This document shows, piece after piece, positions 54,072 to 62,188 of a stretch of DNA of 64,000 bases. The translations under genes were made by a program, and so were the position numbers. The stretch comes from Burkholderiales bacterium (GTDB lineage: Bacteria; Pseudomonadota; Gammaproteobacteria; Burkholderiales; Burkholderiaceae_D), in NCBI GenBank assembly GCA_016177875.1, contig JACOUL010000024.1:22196-86195 (forward strand), in the 5' to 3' direction. The notes below the pieces were generated by a model, which was given only the letters and a program-made list of their open reading frames with translations, was not told the origin of the DNA and made no database searches. Positions within the stretch are counted from its first letter, which is position 1; the number at the start of each line of letters is the position of its first letter.

Positions 54072-54551
54072 TTAAAATTCGTCTTTTGCGATATCTGGAT
54101 CGAGGAACAGCAATCGCTGCGCTTCGATGTCGATCAAGTTTTGATAGGAAATGTCGGCCGCTTGCTCACTGATCGGCCTGATCCTGCTGCGCGTGCTGGG
54201 GAGCGTGGTTTGAAAAATTCTGCGTCGGCCATGCTCGACCCATACCAGCGTTCCGTTGCGCGCCGATGGGCGTTCATGCACGGAAATCGCATAGCGGTTG
54301 CTCATGGGTTTTTCACGCCACAGCAACGTAAAGAAATCGGCGAAATCACGGCCGGCAACTGTAATGGTGTGGTCTATGACGACGCCCGCATATGTGTCTT
54401 CGGCCAGGGTCTTGGATACGGCAGACGAACGCTGCTGTTCGGAAGGCGGCGCGCTTGCCCGTGCAAGATTTGCCGAGCAGAGCAGCAAAACAAATACAAA
54501 GCTCAGCGGCGGCTTAAGAAAGAAAAGCCCCGATTTGCCCCGTTGCGGCAT
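54072..54551 (-). CDS. csgE: curli secretion specificity protein CsgE
   Basis: 159 residues from the ATG at 54551. Signal: SFVFVLLLCSANLARASAP. The mature part has the CsgE features: GRDFADFFTLLWREK, ISVHERPSARNG, RRIFQTTLPSTR and a C-terminal DPDIAKDEF that corresponds to the AHDEF end of E. coli CsgE. CsgE caps the CsgG channel on the periplasmic side. First gene of the curli operon. An earlier start (to 54695) is possible; the AGAGGAG directly before this ATG is close. Confidence 0.92.
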   Translation of the reverse strand: MPQRGKSGLFFLKPPLSFVFVLLLCSANLARASAPPSEQQRSSAVSKTLAEDTYAGVVIDHTITVAGRDFADFFTLLWREKPMSNRYAISVHERPSARNGTLVWVEHGRRRIFQTTLPSTRSRIRPISEQAADISYQNLIDIEAQRLLFLDPDIAKDEF

Positions 54552-54686
54552 CTCCTCTGCCGCGTGAGAGCACCGTAAACGAATGCTTATATTCGATGGA
54601 GAAAGAAAGTGAGCGGTTCCCAATATTGCCTCGACATAGTCATAAAACTTGCGAAGAAGACAATAGAGAAACTGAGCAAGATTCGC

Positions 54687-54704
54687 GTCACGCAATTGCG
54701 TGAC
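54687..54704. promoter_or_regulatory. perfect 18-bp palindrome upstream of csgE
   Basis: GTCACGCAATTGCGTGAC is its own reverse complement and lies about 136 bases before the csgE start codon. A dimeric helix-turn-helix activator, possibly the LuxR-type protein at 49567, could bind it. The region 54552-54818 also holds an AT-rich stretch but no other element I can name. Confidence 0.5.
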
Positions 54705-54818
54705 AAGCGTAAGAGGGTTTGCGTTATATCAAGTCGAATTGCTTGAGGGGAATGAACTAATTCAGCGCATTGAAATCACCCGGAGGCCGCCGGATAGACG
54801 CAGGTTTTCAATTGCCGT

Positions 54819-56141
54819 CTACCATTTAATTTTTTCAAATAATTGTTTCAAGCGGACACCGCGCTTCGCATTGACCATGTGCACAAAAGCGATTCTGCCT
54901 GCAAGATATTGTCGATAATTCTCCCGGCCTTCCCGATTCTGCGATGCCGGGTCATGACGAATGCAGTTCGTCAGCGTCGCCTTGAGAATATCGAATTCCT
55001 CGCGCGGTGTGTTCGGATGGCGGTTGACCAAAAGGCCGGTAACTTGTTGCCGAACACCCGCGCGCATCAGGCGCGTTTTCCTGGTATTCACCGAGAAACC
55101 TTCTTCGAGCGCTATGGCAGCTACTTGGATGGAAAAGCGTTCCATTGCTTGTTCCAGTTCGTATTCGCCCGAAAACGTCAGGTCGTCGGCGTATCGGCTA
55201 TAGCGCGCATTCAGCGAATTTGCCAATGCATCCAAGCGGATGTCCAGCCGGTGCGCGCATAAATTGGCCAAAGCCGGCGAACTTGGAGAGCCTTGCGGTA
55301 GATGAGGCGTGCGCAAGGCATGGCGTTCCTGCCATGGAATCGTTTTAGTAATTTCCCGTTCGCTGAATACGCCGAGCGGCGTGCGGTGAGTGCAAAGCCG
55401 AGCAAGTGCAGCGGCAACGCTGCTCGAATAACCCAGCTTGCCGAACATCGCATGAATTCTTGCATACGAAATGCTCGTGAAAAAATTCTTCAGATCCATG
55501 CGCACCACGACTCGCTTGCCGGCATGAAGAGATGCATGTGTGACGCAGGAATGTGCCCGGCGAAATCCATGCGCCGCCGAATGCGGCGGGACCAGGTCCA
55601 GAAGTTTGCGCAGTATATGGGTTTGTATGGACCGTAGGCGTTGCTTAGGGATTTCGATCAAGCGCAATCCGCCGCTTTTTTTGACCAGCCAGCGATAGCG
55701 ATAATGCTGTAAGGCGCGTGCCGTGGGAGATTGCTCGCGCCATTTATCCGCAAACCAATCGAGCTCGGCCGCGGACAGCTTCAGCCATTGTGTCAAATCG
55801 GCGATGGTGGCCAACTCAGGTAGTGCAAGCGAGGACAGCCATGCCGGTTTTTCCGGCGCAATCGGCAGATCGAGGCAATAGTGTTTGATCCGCGGCGGCG
55901 CATTGTCCTGCCATGCATCGGAAAAACCGGCATGCGCCAGTATCAGCGCCGCCAGTTCGTCGCGGCTATAGTCGTAGAAATGTTCGCCGGCCTGCTCAAC
56001 AATGGCCCGGCACAGCGAAGGAATCCACTTCCATTTTTTTCCAAGCGCCCACGCCGCACTGTGCACCATGGACGCAAGACCCGCTTCACGAGAAAGAAAG
56101 GTGTCTGCGAGTGCCAAAGCAACGAGCGTTTTGGATGTCAT
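54819..56141 (-). CDS. retron-type reverse transcriptase
   Basis: 440 residues. RT palm: DLKNFF with Asp216, QGSPSSPALANL at about 283-294 and catalytic YADD at 317-320. Retron marks: VTGLLVN at about 367-373 (region Y) and THASLH at 201-206, the region X box NAxxH with N replaced by H. The residues 1-130 form an extension lacking a known domain; residue order from about 118 on (LKLSAAELDWF, KSGGLRLIEIPKQRLRSIQ, SAAHGFRRAHS) resembles the RTs of myxobacterial retrons such as Mx162. No maturase or endonuclease domain, so not a group II intron RT. A matching RNA lies directly upstream. Start 56141 has no clear Shine-Dalgarno. Confidence 0.93.
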   Translation of the reverse strand: MTSKTLVALALADTFLSREAGLASMVHSAAWALGKKWKWIPSLCRAIVEQAGEHFYDYSRDELAALILAHAGFSDAWQDNAPPRIKHYCLDLPIAPEKPAWLSSLALPELATIADLTQWLKLSAAELDWFADKWREQSPTARALQHYRYRWLVKKSGGLRLIEIPKQRLRSIQTHILRKLLDLVPPHSAAHGFRRAHSCVTHASLHAGKRVVVRMDLKNFFTSISYARIHAMFGKLGYSSSVAAALARLCTHRTPLGVFSEREITKTIPWQERHALRTPHLPQGSPSSPALANLCAHRLDIRLDALANSLNARYSRYADDLTFSGEYELEQAMERFSIQVAAIALEEGFSVNTRKTRLMRAGVRQQVTGLLVNRHPNTPREEFDILKATLTNCIRHDPASQNREGRENYRQYLAGRIAFVHMVNAKRGVRLKQLFEKIKW

Positions 56142-56160
56142 CTGGTCTTGGAACGGAAAG

Positions 56161-56325
56161 GCGGCGGAGAGCCTTCAACCAGTCTTGTTATGCATGAGCA
56201 GTCCTGCACAGCGTGCAGTTCGGCTCATGCGTTGCATTGCCCAATCAAAAATGTCCCGCAGGGTAGCCCTGCAGAGGCGTTTCATCACACGAGGTGACAT
56301 CGCGCCGACTTGAAGGATCCGCCGC
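56161..56325 (-). ncRNA. predicted retron msr-msd RNA
   Basis: On the minus strand, a1 (56325-56310, GCGGCGGATCCTTCAA) pairs with a2 (56178-56161, TTGAAGGCTCTCCGCCGC) over 15 base pairs with a 1x3 internal loop. Between them lie a small TCAC/GTGA hairpin, GCAGGG-CTA-CCCTGC, and a long two-part stem at 56230-56192 (GCATGAGC..GCTCATGC around CTGCAC-GCT-GTGCAG). That order (msr hairpins, then msd stem, then a2, then the RT gene 20 bases later) is the retron layout. No classic branch AGC follows a1 exactly. The ncRNA was inferred by eye, not by covariance. Confidence 0.65.
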
Positions 56326-56331
56326 AGGATT

Positions 56332-56360
56332 ACAGTATTGGATTCCCGCAGAGGCGTCAA
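56332..56360 (-). promoter_or_regulatory. sigma70-like promoter for the retron RNA
   Basis: Minus strand: -35 TTGACG (5 of 6), 17-base spacer, -10 TACTGT (3 of 6, including the invariant A2 and T6). The start would fall 6-8 bases beyond the -10, at or near the first base of a1. The position supports the msr-msd call. Confidence 0.5.
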
Positions 56361-56423
56361 ATAATAGTTTGATTTAGCGGGGCGAGGGGGAGATTAGCAT
56401 AGGCGGGTGCCGGCCTTTAGCAA

Positions 56424-56460
56424 TAATCGGGAATAATCGATGGGCGATTATTCCCGATTA
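56424..56460. repeat. perfect 16-bp hairpin
   Basis: TAATCGGGAATAATCG and CGATTATTCCCGATTA, 16 bp fully complementary with a 5-base loop. It sits between the retron promoter and the next palindromic block. There is no T-run on either side, so it is not a standard terminator. Confidence 0.7.
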
Positions 56461-56475
56461 CGGGCGGTTATTCTA

Positions 56476-56635
56476 AGAGCTTTTAACATATTGGGGCCAG
56501 TTCGAATGGCTGCCACATGCGGATGACTGCTAGGCGCACGACGAGCCAAGGGTAATTCCCCTTGGCGAGGAGTGCAACAACGCGGGCGCCGCATGTGGCG
56601 GGCAGGCGGGCTGGTTTCATTGTGTTAGAAGCTCT
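56476..56635. repeat. nested palindromic element of about 160 bp
   Basis: Three nested inverted repeats share one centre: outer 13-base arms (56476-56488 and 56623-56635, one mismatch), middle 11-base perfect arms GCCACATGCGG / CCGCATGTGGC (56512-56522, 56589-56599) and inner GCCAAGGG / CCCTTGGC (56545-56552, 56559-56566). The right arm lies within the last codons of the adjacent gene. The pattern suits a REP/MITE-like insertion or a structured RNA. Confidence 0.6.
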
Positions 56636-57402
56636 AAACCTTTGACTTCCGTCACTTTGTAACGGAATGTGGTCGGACCCATTTGGTGCTCCGTGGTTAA
56701 GGCGAGTCCGGATTGCTGCAATACGGCGTACTTGGTTTTGCCGGTCAATTTGTCGTTATAGTAGTTTTCACAACTCAGCTCGGTGGCCTTGCCCGAAATT
56801 TTCGGATGGAGCGTGGATGCGGCAAATGACTTGCCTGCGCGGCAAACCACTTTAACTGAATTGAAGAGCTGCGATTCTGCCGCAGCTGCGGACTTCACTT
56901 CAAAGAGATAATCCTTTTTTTCTTTCAGCTGATCCAAACCTTTTGCGAAGTGAGCGATCTGCTTTGCTTCGATAATGAGCGTGGCATTCGGATCGTTGTC
57001 GCGAATGTTCTGCGACCTCAATTTGAATATGCCGGCATAACTCATCGCAAGTTGAGTTCCGGAGGGCACGTCCTTGTTCGAGTATTCATGGATTTCCTTC
57101 ACCAAGCCACCTTCGGCATTGGCATAAGTCGATACGATCGTCGGTCCTGCTTTCTTGTTTTTGCCGTCGTCGATTTCGACATTCGACTTTACTTCGACGG
57201 TCTTAAAGCGCAAAGGAAGCGGGGCGTCTTTTGTAATATATTCCCGAACCTCGGGGCTCAGATTTTGGCTTGAAAAATTGGCATCCAGATAGGCAGCTTT
57301 GTCGAAGGTCGTTTCTTTCGCTTCCAAGGGCATGCTTGCGCAGAGGCCAAGCAAGGTTATTCCGCTTAAGACAGCGTTTAAACGATTTTTCATAGTGCGC
57401 AT
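56617..57402 (-). CDS. secreted protein of unknown function
   Basis: 261 residues from the Met at 57402, AGGAAAG upstream. Signal peptide (LNAVLSGITLLGLCASMPLEAK), then a soluble domain with YITKDAPLPLRFKTVEVKSN and a C-terminal part with two cysteines (VVCRAGKSF..ELSCENYY). No family recognised. Its last six codons are part of the outer arm of the palindromic element just downstream. It is the only gene between the retron and the exchanger, and no effector motif is seen. Confidence 0.72.
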   Translation of the reverse strand: MRTMKNRLNAVLSGITLLGLCASMPLEAKETTFDKAAYLDANFSSQNLSPEVREYITKDAPLPLRFKTVEVKSNVEIDDGKNKKAGPTIVSTYANAEGGLVKEIHEYSNKDVPSGTQLAMSYAGIFKLRSQNIRDNDPNATLIIEAKQIAHFAKGLDQLKEKKDYLFEVKSAAAAESQLFNSVKVVCRAGKSFAASTLHPKISGKATELSCENYYNDKLTGKTKYAVLQQSGLALTTEHQMGPTTFRYKVTEVKGLELLTQ

Positions 57403-57501
57403 GAAATTTTCTCTTTCCTGAAAAGCAAATTGATGGAATGACGCGACATTTCTGAATATCGCCATACTCGAGCGGGCTCAAGGATATCCTAAAAACGTGT
57501 A

Positions 57502-58491
57502 TTAAGCCCCCAGCCCCTTATATATAAACAATCCGTATCCTCCCAGCAGAAGGGCACCCGCAATGCGCGGCGTTCGCCCAAAAATCACGATCGACAGGAA
57601 GTGCAGCGCGCCGGCGCCCAGGATGATCCATATTCCCCACTGGAAGAAGTCCGGTACGACGATGCGCTCCATCAGCGCAAATAGCCCGATGCACATCGGA
57701 ATGCAAATATGTCCATCGCCCACTTGCGAACTCACCACGATGTCCTGCCGGCCGGCATGCGCATAGTAGAGCGCTAAAAAAGCGTTGGGAACTACCATGA
57801 TGATGCCGCTTAGCCAACCCAGGTTGGCGACACTGAAATAGGGATTGTCCGCCGTCGTTACCCACTTCACCAGGTAGTCAACGCTCAAGTAGATGGCGTA
57901 GGCGCAAACGCCGATCAACAGCAAATCGAAGACGATCGACCAATGGATGGATTGGTTTTTCCTGACGTTGTTCTTCAACACCTCGAACACGTGCAGTATC
58001 TGCCAAAACAAAAACAAGCCGACGAGCACCAGCCCGTCATAAAAGTCCAACACGCCGTCTTTGGCCAGCGCCCACAAGGCGCCCGTAAACAAAAACATGG
58101 CAACCAAGGTCAGCAGCAAGTCGAGGCGATACAGGCGAACCTGGGCGGCCTGGCCTTTTCCCTTTTTTTTACCGGCATTGGCGGACGAGGCGGTATAGAA
58201 CAGTGCCGTGAGCCCTAAGATCAAGGTCAGATTGGTGACGTTGTTGACCAAACTGTTTTCGATCACCTGGCGGCCATTGCCGCTGCTGCGGCTTATCACA
58301 AACACGAACACCAGGTTGGCGAAACCGGAGCAGTAAGGCATGATCAGCGTGCCCAATATTGTGCCCTCGAAGCCCTTGCCCTCAACGGCATGCAAACGCC
58401 AGATCATCAGGAAGGAAGCCGCCACAAACCCTGCCAGCAGAACCAAAGGATTGGTCAAGTAGGGTTTAACGGTTTGGAGAAAACTAAGCAC
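57502..58491 (-). CDS. CaCA-type cation exchanger-like membrane protein
   Basis: 329 residues, about ten membrane helices. Two internally similar alpha-repeat segments resemble the sodium/calcium exchanger family: GFEGTILGTLIMPYCSGFANLVF with ENSLVNNVTNLTLILG, and LSGIIMVVPNAFLALYYAHAG with SSQVGDGHICIPMCIG. The usual GxxxPE of the first repeat is altered to ...MPYCSG, so transport of Ca2+ is not certain. It could be a relative with another substrate. Single gene. Confidence 0.75.
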   Translation of the reverse strand: MLSFLQTVKPYLTNPLVLLAGFVAASFLMIWRLHAVEGKGFEGTILGTLIMPYCSGFANLVFVFVISRSSGNGRQVIENSLVNNVTNLTLILGLTALFYTASSANAGKKKGKGQAAQVRLYRLDLLLTLVAMFLFTGALWALAKDGVLDFYDGLVLVGLFLFWQILHVFEVLKNNVRKNQSIHWSIVFDLLLIGVCAYAIYLSVDYLVKWVTTADNPYFSVANLGWLSGIIMVVPNAFLALYYAHAGRQDIVVSSQVGDGHICIPMCIGLFALMERIVVPDFFQWGIWIILGAGALHFLSIVIFGRTPRIAGALLLGGYGLFIYKGLGA

Positions 58492-58626
58492 TAGCGATTC
58501 AAAATTGATGGAAACCCCGCTATGATAATGAGCGCATTGAATGAAGAGAAGGGTATGTTGTTCAACCGATGTTAACCGATACTATCTCTTTGGCTGCAAA
58601 CCTTCTTGTTACGAAAGAACTTTTCC

Positions 58627-59169
58627 ATGAATAGCATCACCGCCATGCCGGCCAATAGTGCGGCGGAACGCATCGTCCGGCATTTTCAATCAGCGGGATT
58701 TGCCGGGATAACAGAGGCTTTGGTGATTCGGATCGGCTTAAAGAAGGGCGACCGGCTCGAAGTCGACGCCGCATTCGACAAAGCAGCGGACCGCGGTGTC
58801 ATGCCGCCTCTGGCGGAATATTTCGCGATCCAACCCTATGGCTTTTATTCGGAGCAGCGCAGCTTTGCGCAGGCAAAAGCCGAGGTGCAGTCGGACTTCG
58901 GCGCCAATCTGCGGCGCAAGGTACCCAGCATTTACTTTGATCGAGCGCCTGTCGTGATCGATGATGCACTTGCTACCGGCACCAAGTACGACGCGCTGGT
59001 CAAATTCAGCGACAACATATTGGATTACGCTGTGGCCGTGCTGTTGAATGACCCGACATCGTCGTTCTTCGAATACTTGGACAGCCATCATGGCAACGAC
59101 TGGCAGAAAATTATCGGCGATTTTGGCGCTGCTGCAAGCGCGTTTGACCAGGAAGTGGAATTGTTCTGA
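58627..59169 (+). CDS. soluble protein with PRTase-like loop
   Basis: 180 residues from the ATG at 58627. Mixed alpha/beta; VVIDDALATGTKYDALVKF at about 114-132 resembles the PRPP-binding loop of type I phosphoribosyltransferases (VDDvlaTGgT), but the last Gly-Thr is altered. C-terminus FDQEVELF. No family recognised. The gene is not in an operon with its neighbours. Confidence 0.62.
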   Translation: MNSITAMPANSAAERIVRHFQSAGFAGITEALVIRIGLKKGDRLEVDAAFDKAADRGVMPPLAEYFAIQPYGFYSEQRSFAQAKAEVQSDFGANLRRKVPSIYFDRAPVVIDDALATGTKYDALVKFSDNILDYAVAVLLNDPTSSFFEYLDSHHGNDWQKIIGDFGAAASAFDQEVELF

Positions 59170-59203
59170 TCGTGCGGAAAATCAGGACGCCTCATTCTTC
59201 ACA

Positions 59204-59926
59204 TCAATCCGTTTGCGGTACCAGCAACTGCCGCTGCGCGGCATCCAGATAGCACCACTCGCCTTCGGCTAAGCCCAGCGACTCCAGCGTCATGCCGCCG
59301 ATCGCGATGCGCTGCAGTGCGCTGCAATGGTTACCGGCGGCTGCCAGCATGCGCTTAACTTGGTGGTATTTTCCCTGTTCAAGCACGATTTCCAGTTGGC
59401 GTTCGCCAACCTGGACGCATCGTTGCGCCGCCAGCGGCGCCGGCTCGTCATGCAATTGGACGCCGCTCGTCAGCTGCGCGATCAGGGCCGGCGTCACCGG
59501 ATCAAACGTAATGGCCAAGTAACGCTTGGGCACATGGCGTTTCGGCGAGGATTGCGCATGGATGAATTGGCCATCGTCCGAGAGCAGCAGCAAGCCGGTA
59601 GTGTCGTGGTCGAGCCGCCCGACCGGTTGCACATCGCGCCAGGTCATCTGCTCGGGCAGTAAGCTCAACACGCCGGGATGGTTGCTCGGTTTGCGCGAAC
59701 ATTCGACATTGGACGGCTTGTTCAACGCCAGGTAGACGTGTTCGCGATATTCCCATTCTTCGCCGAAGACGGTGAAGCGCAGGTTCTCGGCGTCGATGGC
59801 GGCGCGGTAATCGGTCATGGTTTCGCCGGCGATGGCGACTTCGCCGTCGGCAATCAATTCCCGGCACCATTTACGGGTGCCGAATCCCTGCGATTGCAGC
59901 AGTCGGTCCAGGCTGATTTTGCTCAT
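59204..59926 (-). CDS. rsuA: 16S rRNA pseudouridine synthase RsuA-like
   Basis: 240 residues from the Met at 59926. N-terminal S4 domain (SLDRLLQSQGFGTRKWCRELIADGEVAI). The RsuA/RluB catalytic motif with its Asp is QPVGRLDHDTTGLLLLSDDG, and EQGKYHQVKRMLAAAGNH follows. RsuA modifies U516 of 16S rRNA. Specificity is assigned by overall similarity to RsuA, and RluE or RluF are alternatives. The start codon has no strong site. Convergent with the preceding gene. Confidence 0.92.
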   Translation of the reverse strand: MSKISLDRLLQSQGFGTRKWCRELIADGEVAIAGETMTDYRAAIDAENLRFTVFGEEWEYREHVYLALNKPSNVECSRKPSNHPGVLSLLPEQMTWRDVQPVGRLDHDTTGLLLLSDDGQFIHAQSSPKRHVPKRYLAITFDPVTPALIAQLTSGVQLHDEPAPLAAQRCVQVGERQLEIVLEQGKYHQVKRMLAAAGNHCSALQRIAIGGMTLESLGLAEGEWCYLDAAQRQLLVPQTD

Positions 59927-59979
59927 GCGAGGGAATGTATCAGATGTGCGTCGACGATGCAGCAAGATCGCTGGTCACG

Positions 59980-60213
59980 TTAGTCTTGTTTCAGTAAGGC
60001 CGTCCGCGCCTGCTCGCACCAATACCCGGCAGCGCTCAGATATCCTTCCCACACACAGCCATTACAGCCGCGGCCGCAGCAACTGGTCGGCTCCTCCGGC
60101 GGCTCGCGCAGAAAAATTCCCCGTTGAGCTAGTTGTGCGCCGAGCTCGGCAATCCATTGTTTGGCTTGACTGGCGTTGGCCGGTAAATGGGACTGTAGAT
60201 CGTCATCCATCAT
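59980..60213 (-). CDS. oxidoreductase-like small Cys protein
   Basis: 77 residues; matches PF09791 (oxidoreductase-like protein, N-terminal): EEPTSCCGRGCNGCVWEGYL, four cysteines close together, likely a metal or disulfide site. Short versions occur widely in proteobacteria, with no known substrate. It lies 54 bases upstream of rsuA on the same strand. Confidence 0.85.
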   Translation of the reverse strand: MMDDDLQSHLPANASQAKQWIAELGAQLAQRGIFLREPPEEPTSCCGRGCNGCVWEGYLSAAGYWCEQARTALLKQD

Positions 60214-60367
60214 GCATTCGCAATTAATCGTTTCCCCTATTATTCACCAAGCCAGCAACATTCTCATTGACCAACAATTTAAGATCGACGACACTGCAAA
60301 AAACAGGTGATTCCATATTGACAATAGGGCTGCTGCCATCGTATCGAATATAGAGGAAAGGACAACC

Positions 60368-62083
60368 GTGTCGTCACAAATTCAAATCAAATTCGATGCG
60401 CTTCCCGGTAGTGACAGGAAACGACTGGTCAAATCTCTTAACAACCCGGCCTGCAAAATTTTTGAAGAAACGCGCTCGAACCTCCGCTTTTATAGCGGAA
60501 AGATCGCTCTGATTCTATTGCTTTCTTTGTTTCTCTTCGGTGCCCTTTCCAAGAATTTCGGCAATCCGATGCGCGACGACGGCTGGACGGGTTACGGCGA
60601 CATGGCTTGGTACGCAATTTGGACGGTCGGCATCGTGTATGTGCTCGTCGCTTGCTGGCGGCGGTACAAGCTAAAAAAATTATTTGGTTTTGCCCCTGGG
60701 CGTTATCTACTTCCTTCCGCCCTGATCGATGCGCGTTCGTCGACGCTCAAACTGTATGACCTGATGCAGCTGACTAAACTGGATGCGACCCATCACCATA
60801 CCAACGGGTCATACAACAAGACCAGCTTCGCTTTAACGTTTAACGATGCTCCAACCCAGATCTTGTACGTGCACAACATGGAGCAAGCCGAATATACGCT
60901 AAGGCGATTCGACGAATTGCAAAATGCGGCACGCGAAGCGTTCGATGATCGGGACATGGCCGCCGTACAAGGATTCGACCCGCTGCTGGAGCTGAGGAAA
61001 AATAAATGGACGCTGCCCAAACGCGACTCGAAAGACGCATCCGACGGTATCTTGTTAAGCCTAGTCAAGCATCCGATCGTCCTGTCGATTTTGCTGACCG
61101 CACTAATTACGCCTGTATTGTGGGCAGTGCGAAATGCAGCGGGAGATTTGGCCATGCATAAACAGGCTCAGCGGCTCAATACCGAAGAAGCTTATGGCGC
61201 ATATATCGCGCGCGGCAAATTTTATGTGAATGAAATGCGCGCAGCTTTGCCGCGCGTCGCCTTCGAAGAAGTCCTCAAGAAAAAATCGGTCACGGCCTTG
61301 CGCCAATTGCTAAGGCGCTATCCCGATGCCGGCCTTCAAGATCCCGTGGCCAAGGAAATTCATGCCTTGTACCAGAAGGCGCTTACACGCTTTAAAGACC
61401 AGGCAGTGCAATCCGATGGAGCCTTGGTGGCAGCAATGGAAAAGCTCCTGGCTATCGTAGAACAACGCGGCGATCCATTCGTTCCAATCAACTTCGTCCG
61501 CCCCACAGCCAATGAACTCGTGCTGCTCGACGCATTGCTCCAGCAACAAGGACAGATAAAGGGCGTCGGAAGAATCATTCCGGCGGCCATCCATTTTGGC
61601 GACAACAGCGCAGCGGTACGCGAAGCACGCATCGTCGCCGGTCTCAAAAGCGCGTTCCAGACGATTTTTCCGAATGATGTGCTGTCGCTCGGCGCCGGCA
61701 ACGGCGTCAACCGCAAGCTGCCGACGCTCGATATCCATTACCAGATAGATCCGTCCGGCTCGATTTATACATCCGACAAGCGCGATCGCGGATTTGTGGG
61801 GCTTGTCATCCGTTTTCAGTCGGCGCTGGTGGTTTCCGACGCAGATGAACAGTGGCGCTTTAACCTTGAAGTGCAGCCGCCGCAGACATTTCATGTGGAA
61901 TACAAGAAGGCCCGCGATAGTGAAGACGTCGGCCCGGAAGATAGCCAGGTCTATGCCGTCATGGCCGAACGCGCATTCGACACGCTGGCGTCAAAAATTA
62001 CGACTGCGTTTTTTAAGCCGGACAGCCAAGCTGTACTCTGGCAAGTCAAACAGGCGAACCAGCGTGCGAAGGTGCAGCGCTAG
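60368..62083 (+). CDS. large membrane protein of unknown function
   Basis: 571 residues from a GTG with GAGGAAAGG seven bases upstream. Three membrane helices: ALILLLSLFLFGALS (about 50-66), MAWYAIWTVGIVYVLVACW (78-98) and VLSILLTALITPVLWAV (near 238-256). The middle part (100-240) is soluble and charged, the C-terminal 315 residues are mostly alpha-helical with Leu-rich repeats of the HEAT kind possible (RQLLRRYPDAGLQD). Unrecognised. Single gene; possible role at the membrane only. Confidence 0.72.
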   Translation: MSSQIQIKFDALPGSDRKRLVKSLNNPACKIFEETRSNLRFYSGKIALILLLSLFLFGALSKNFGNPMRDDGWTGYGDMAWYAIWTVGIVYVLVACWRRYKLKKLFGFAPGRYLLPSALIDARSSTLKLYDLMQLTKLDATHHHTNGSYNKTSFALTFNDAPTQILYVHNMEQAEYTLRRFDELQNAAREAFDDRDMAAVQGFDPLLELRKNKWTLPKRDSKDASDGILLSLVKHPIVLSILLTALITPVLWAVRNAAGDLAMHKQAQRLNTEEAYGAYIARGKFYVNEMRAALPRVAFEEVLKKKSVTALRQLLRRYPDAGLQDPVAKEIHALYQKALTRFKDQAVQSDGALVAAMEKLLAIVEQRGDPFVPINFVRPTANELVLLDALLQQQGQIKGVGRIIPAAIHFGDNSAAVREARIVAGLKSAFQTIFPNDVLSLGAGNGVNRKLPTLDIHYQIDPSGSIYTSDKRDRGFVGLVIRFQSALVVSDADEQWRFNLEVQPPQTFHVEYKKARDSEDVGPEDSQVYAVMAERAFDTLASKITTAFFKPDSQAVLWQVKQANQRAKVQR

Positions 62084-62188
62084 ACTTTACCCATCTGTCA
62101 ATCTGTAAGCTATGCACTCTCTGAATGGAGGGTGAGCATAATTTCAATGTGGACCTATACTCCAAAAAAAGATCACGGGAGTATGGAA

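Noticed and set aside
54819..56141. Group II intron reverse transcriptase
   Set aside because: No maturase or endonuclease domain follows the RT and no domain V sequence is visible. The VTG motif and the folded upstream RNA fit a retron better.
56424..56460. msd of the retron
   Set aside because: It lies upstream of the promoter and outside the a1/a2 pair; the stem at 56192-56230 is placed correctly for msd.
56540..56600. SAH-type riboswitch
   Set aside because: CGAGGAG-GCAAC looks like the conserved part of SAH riboswitches, but the downstream pairing GGCUCGG is missing and no methionine-cycle gene follows on either strand.
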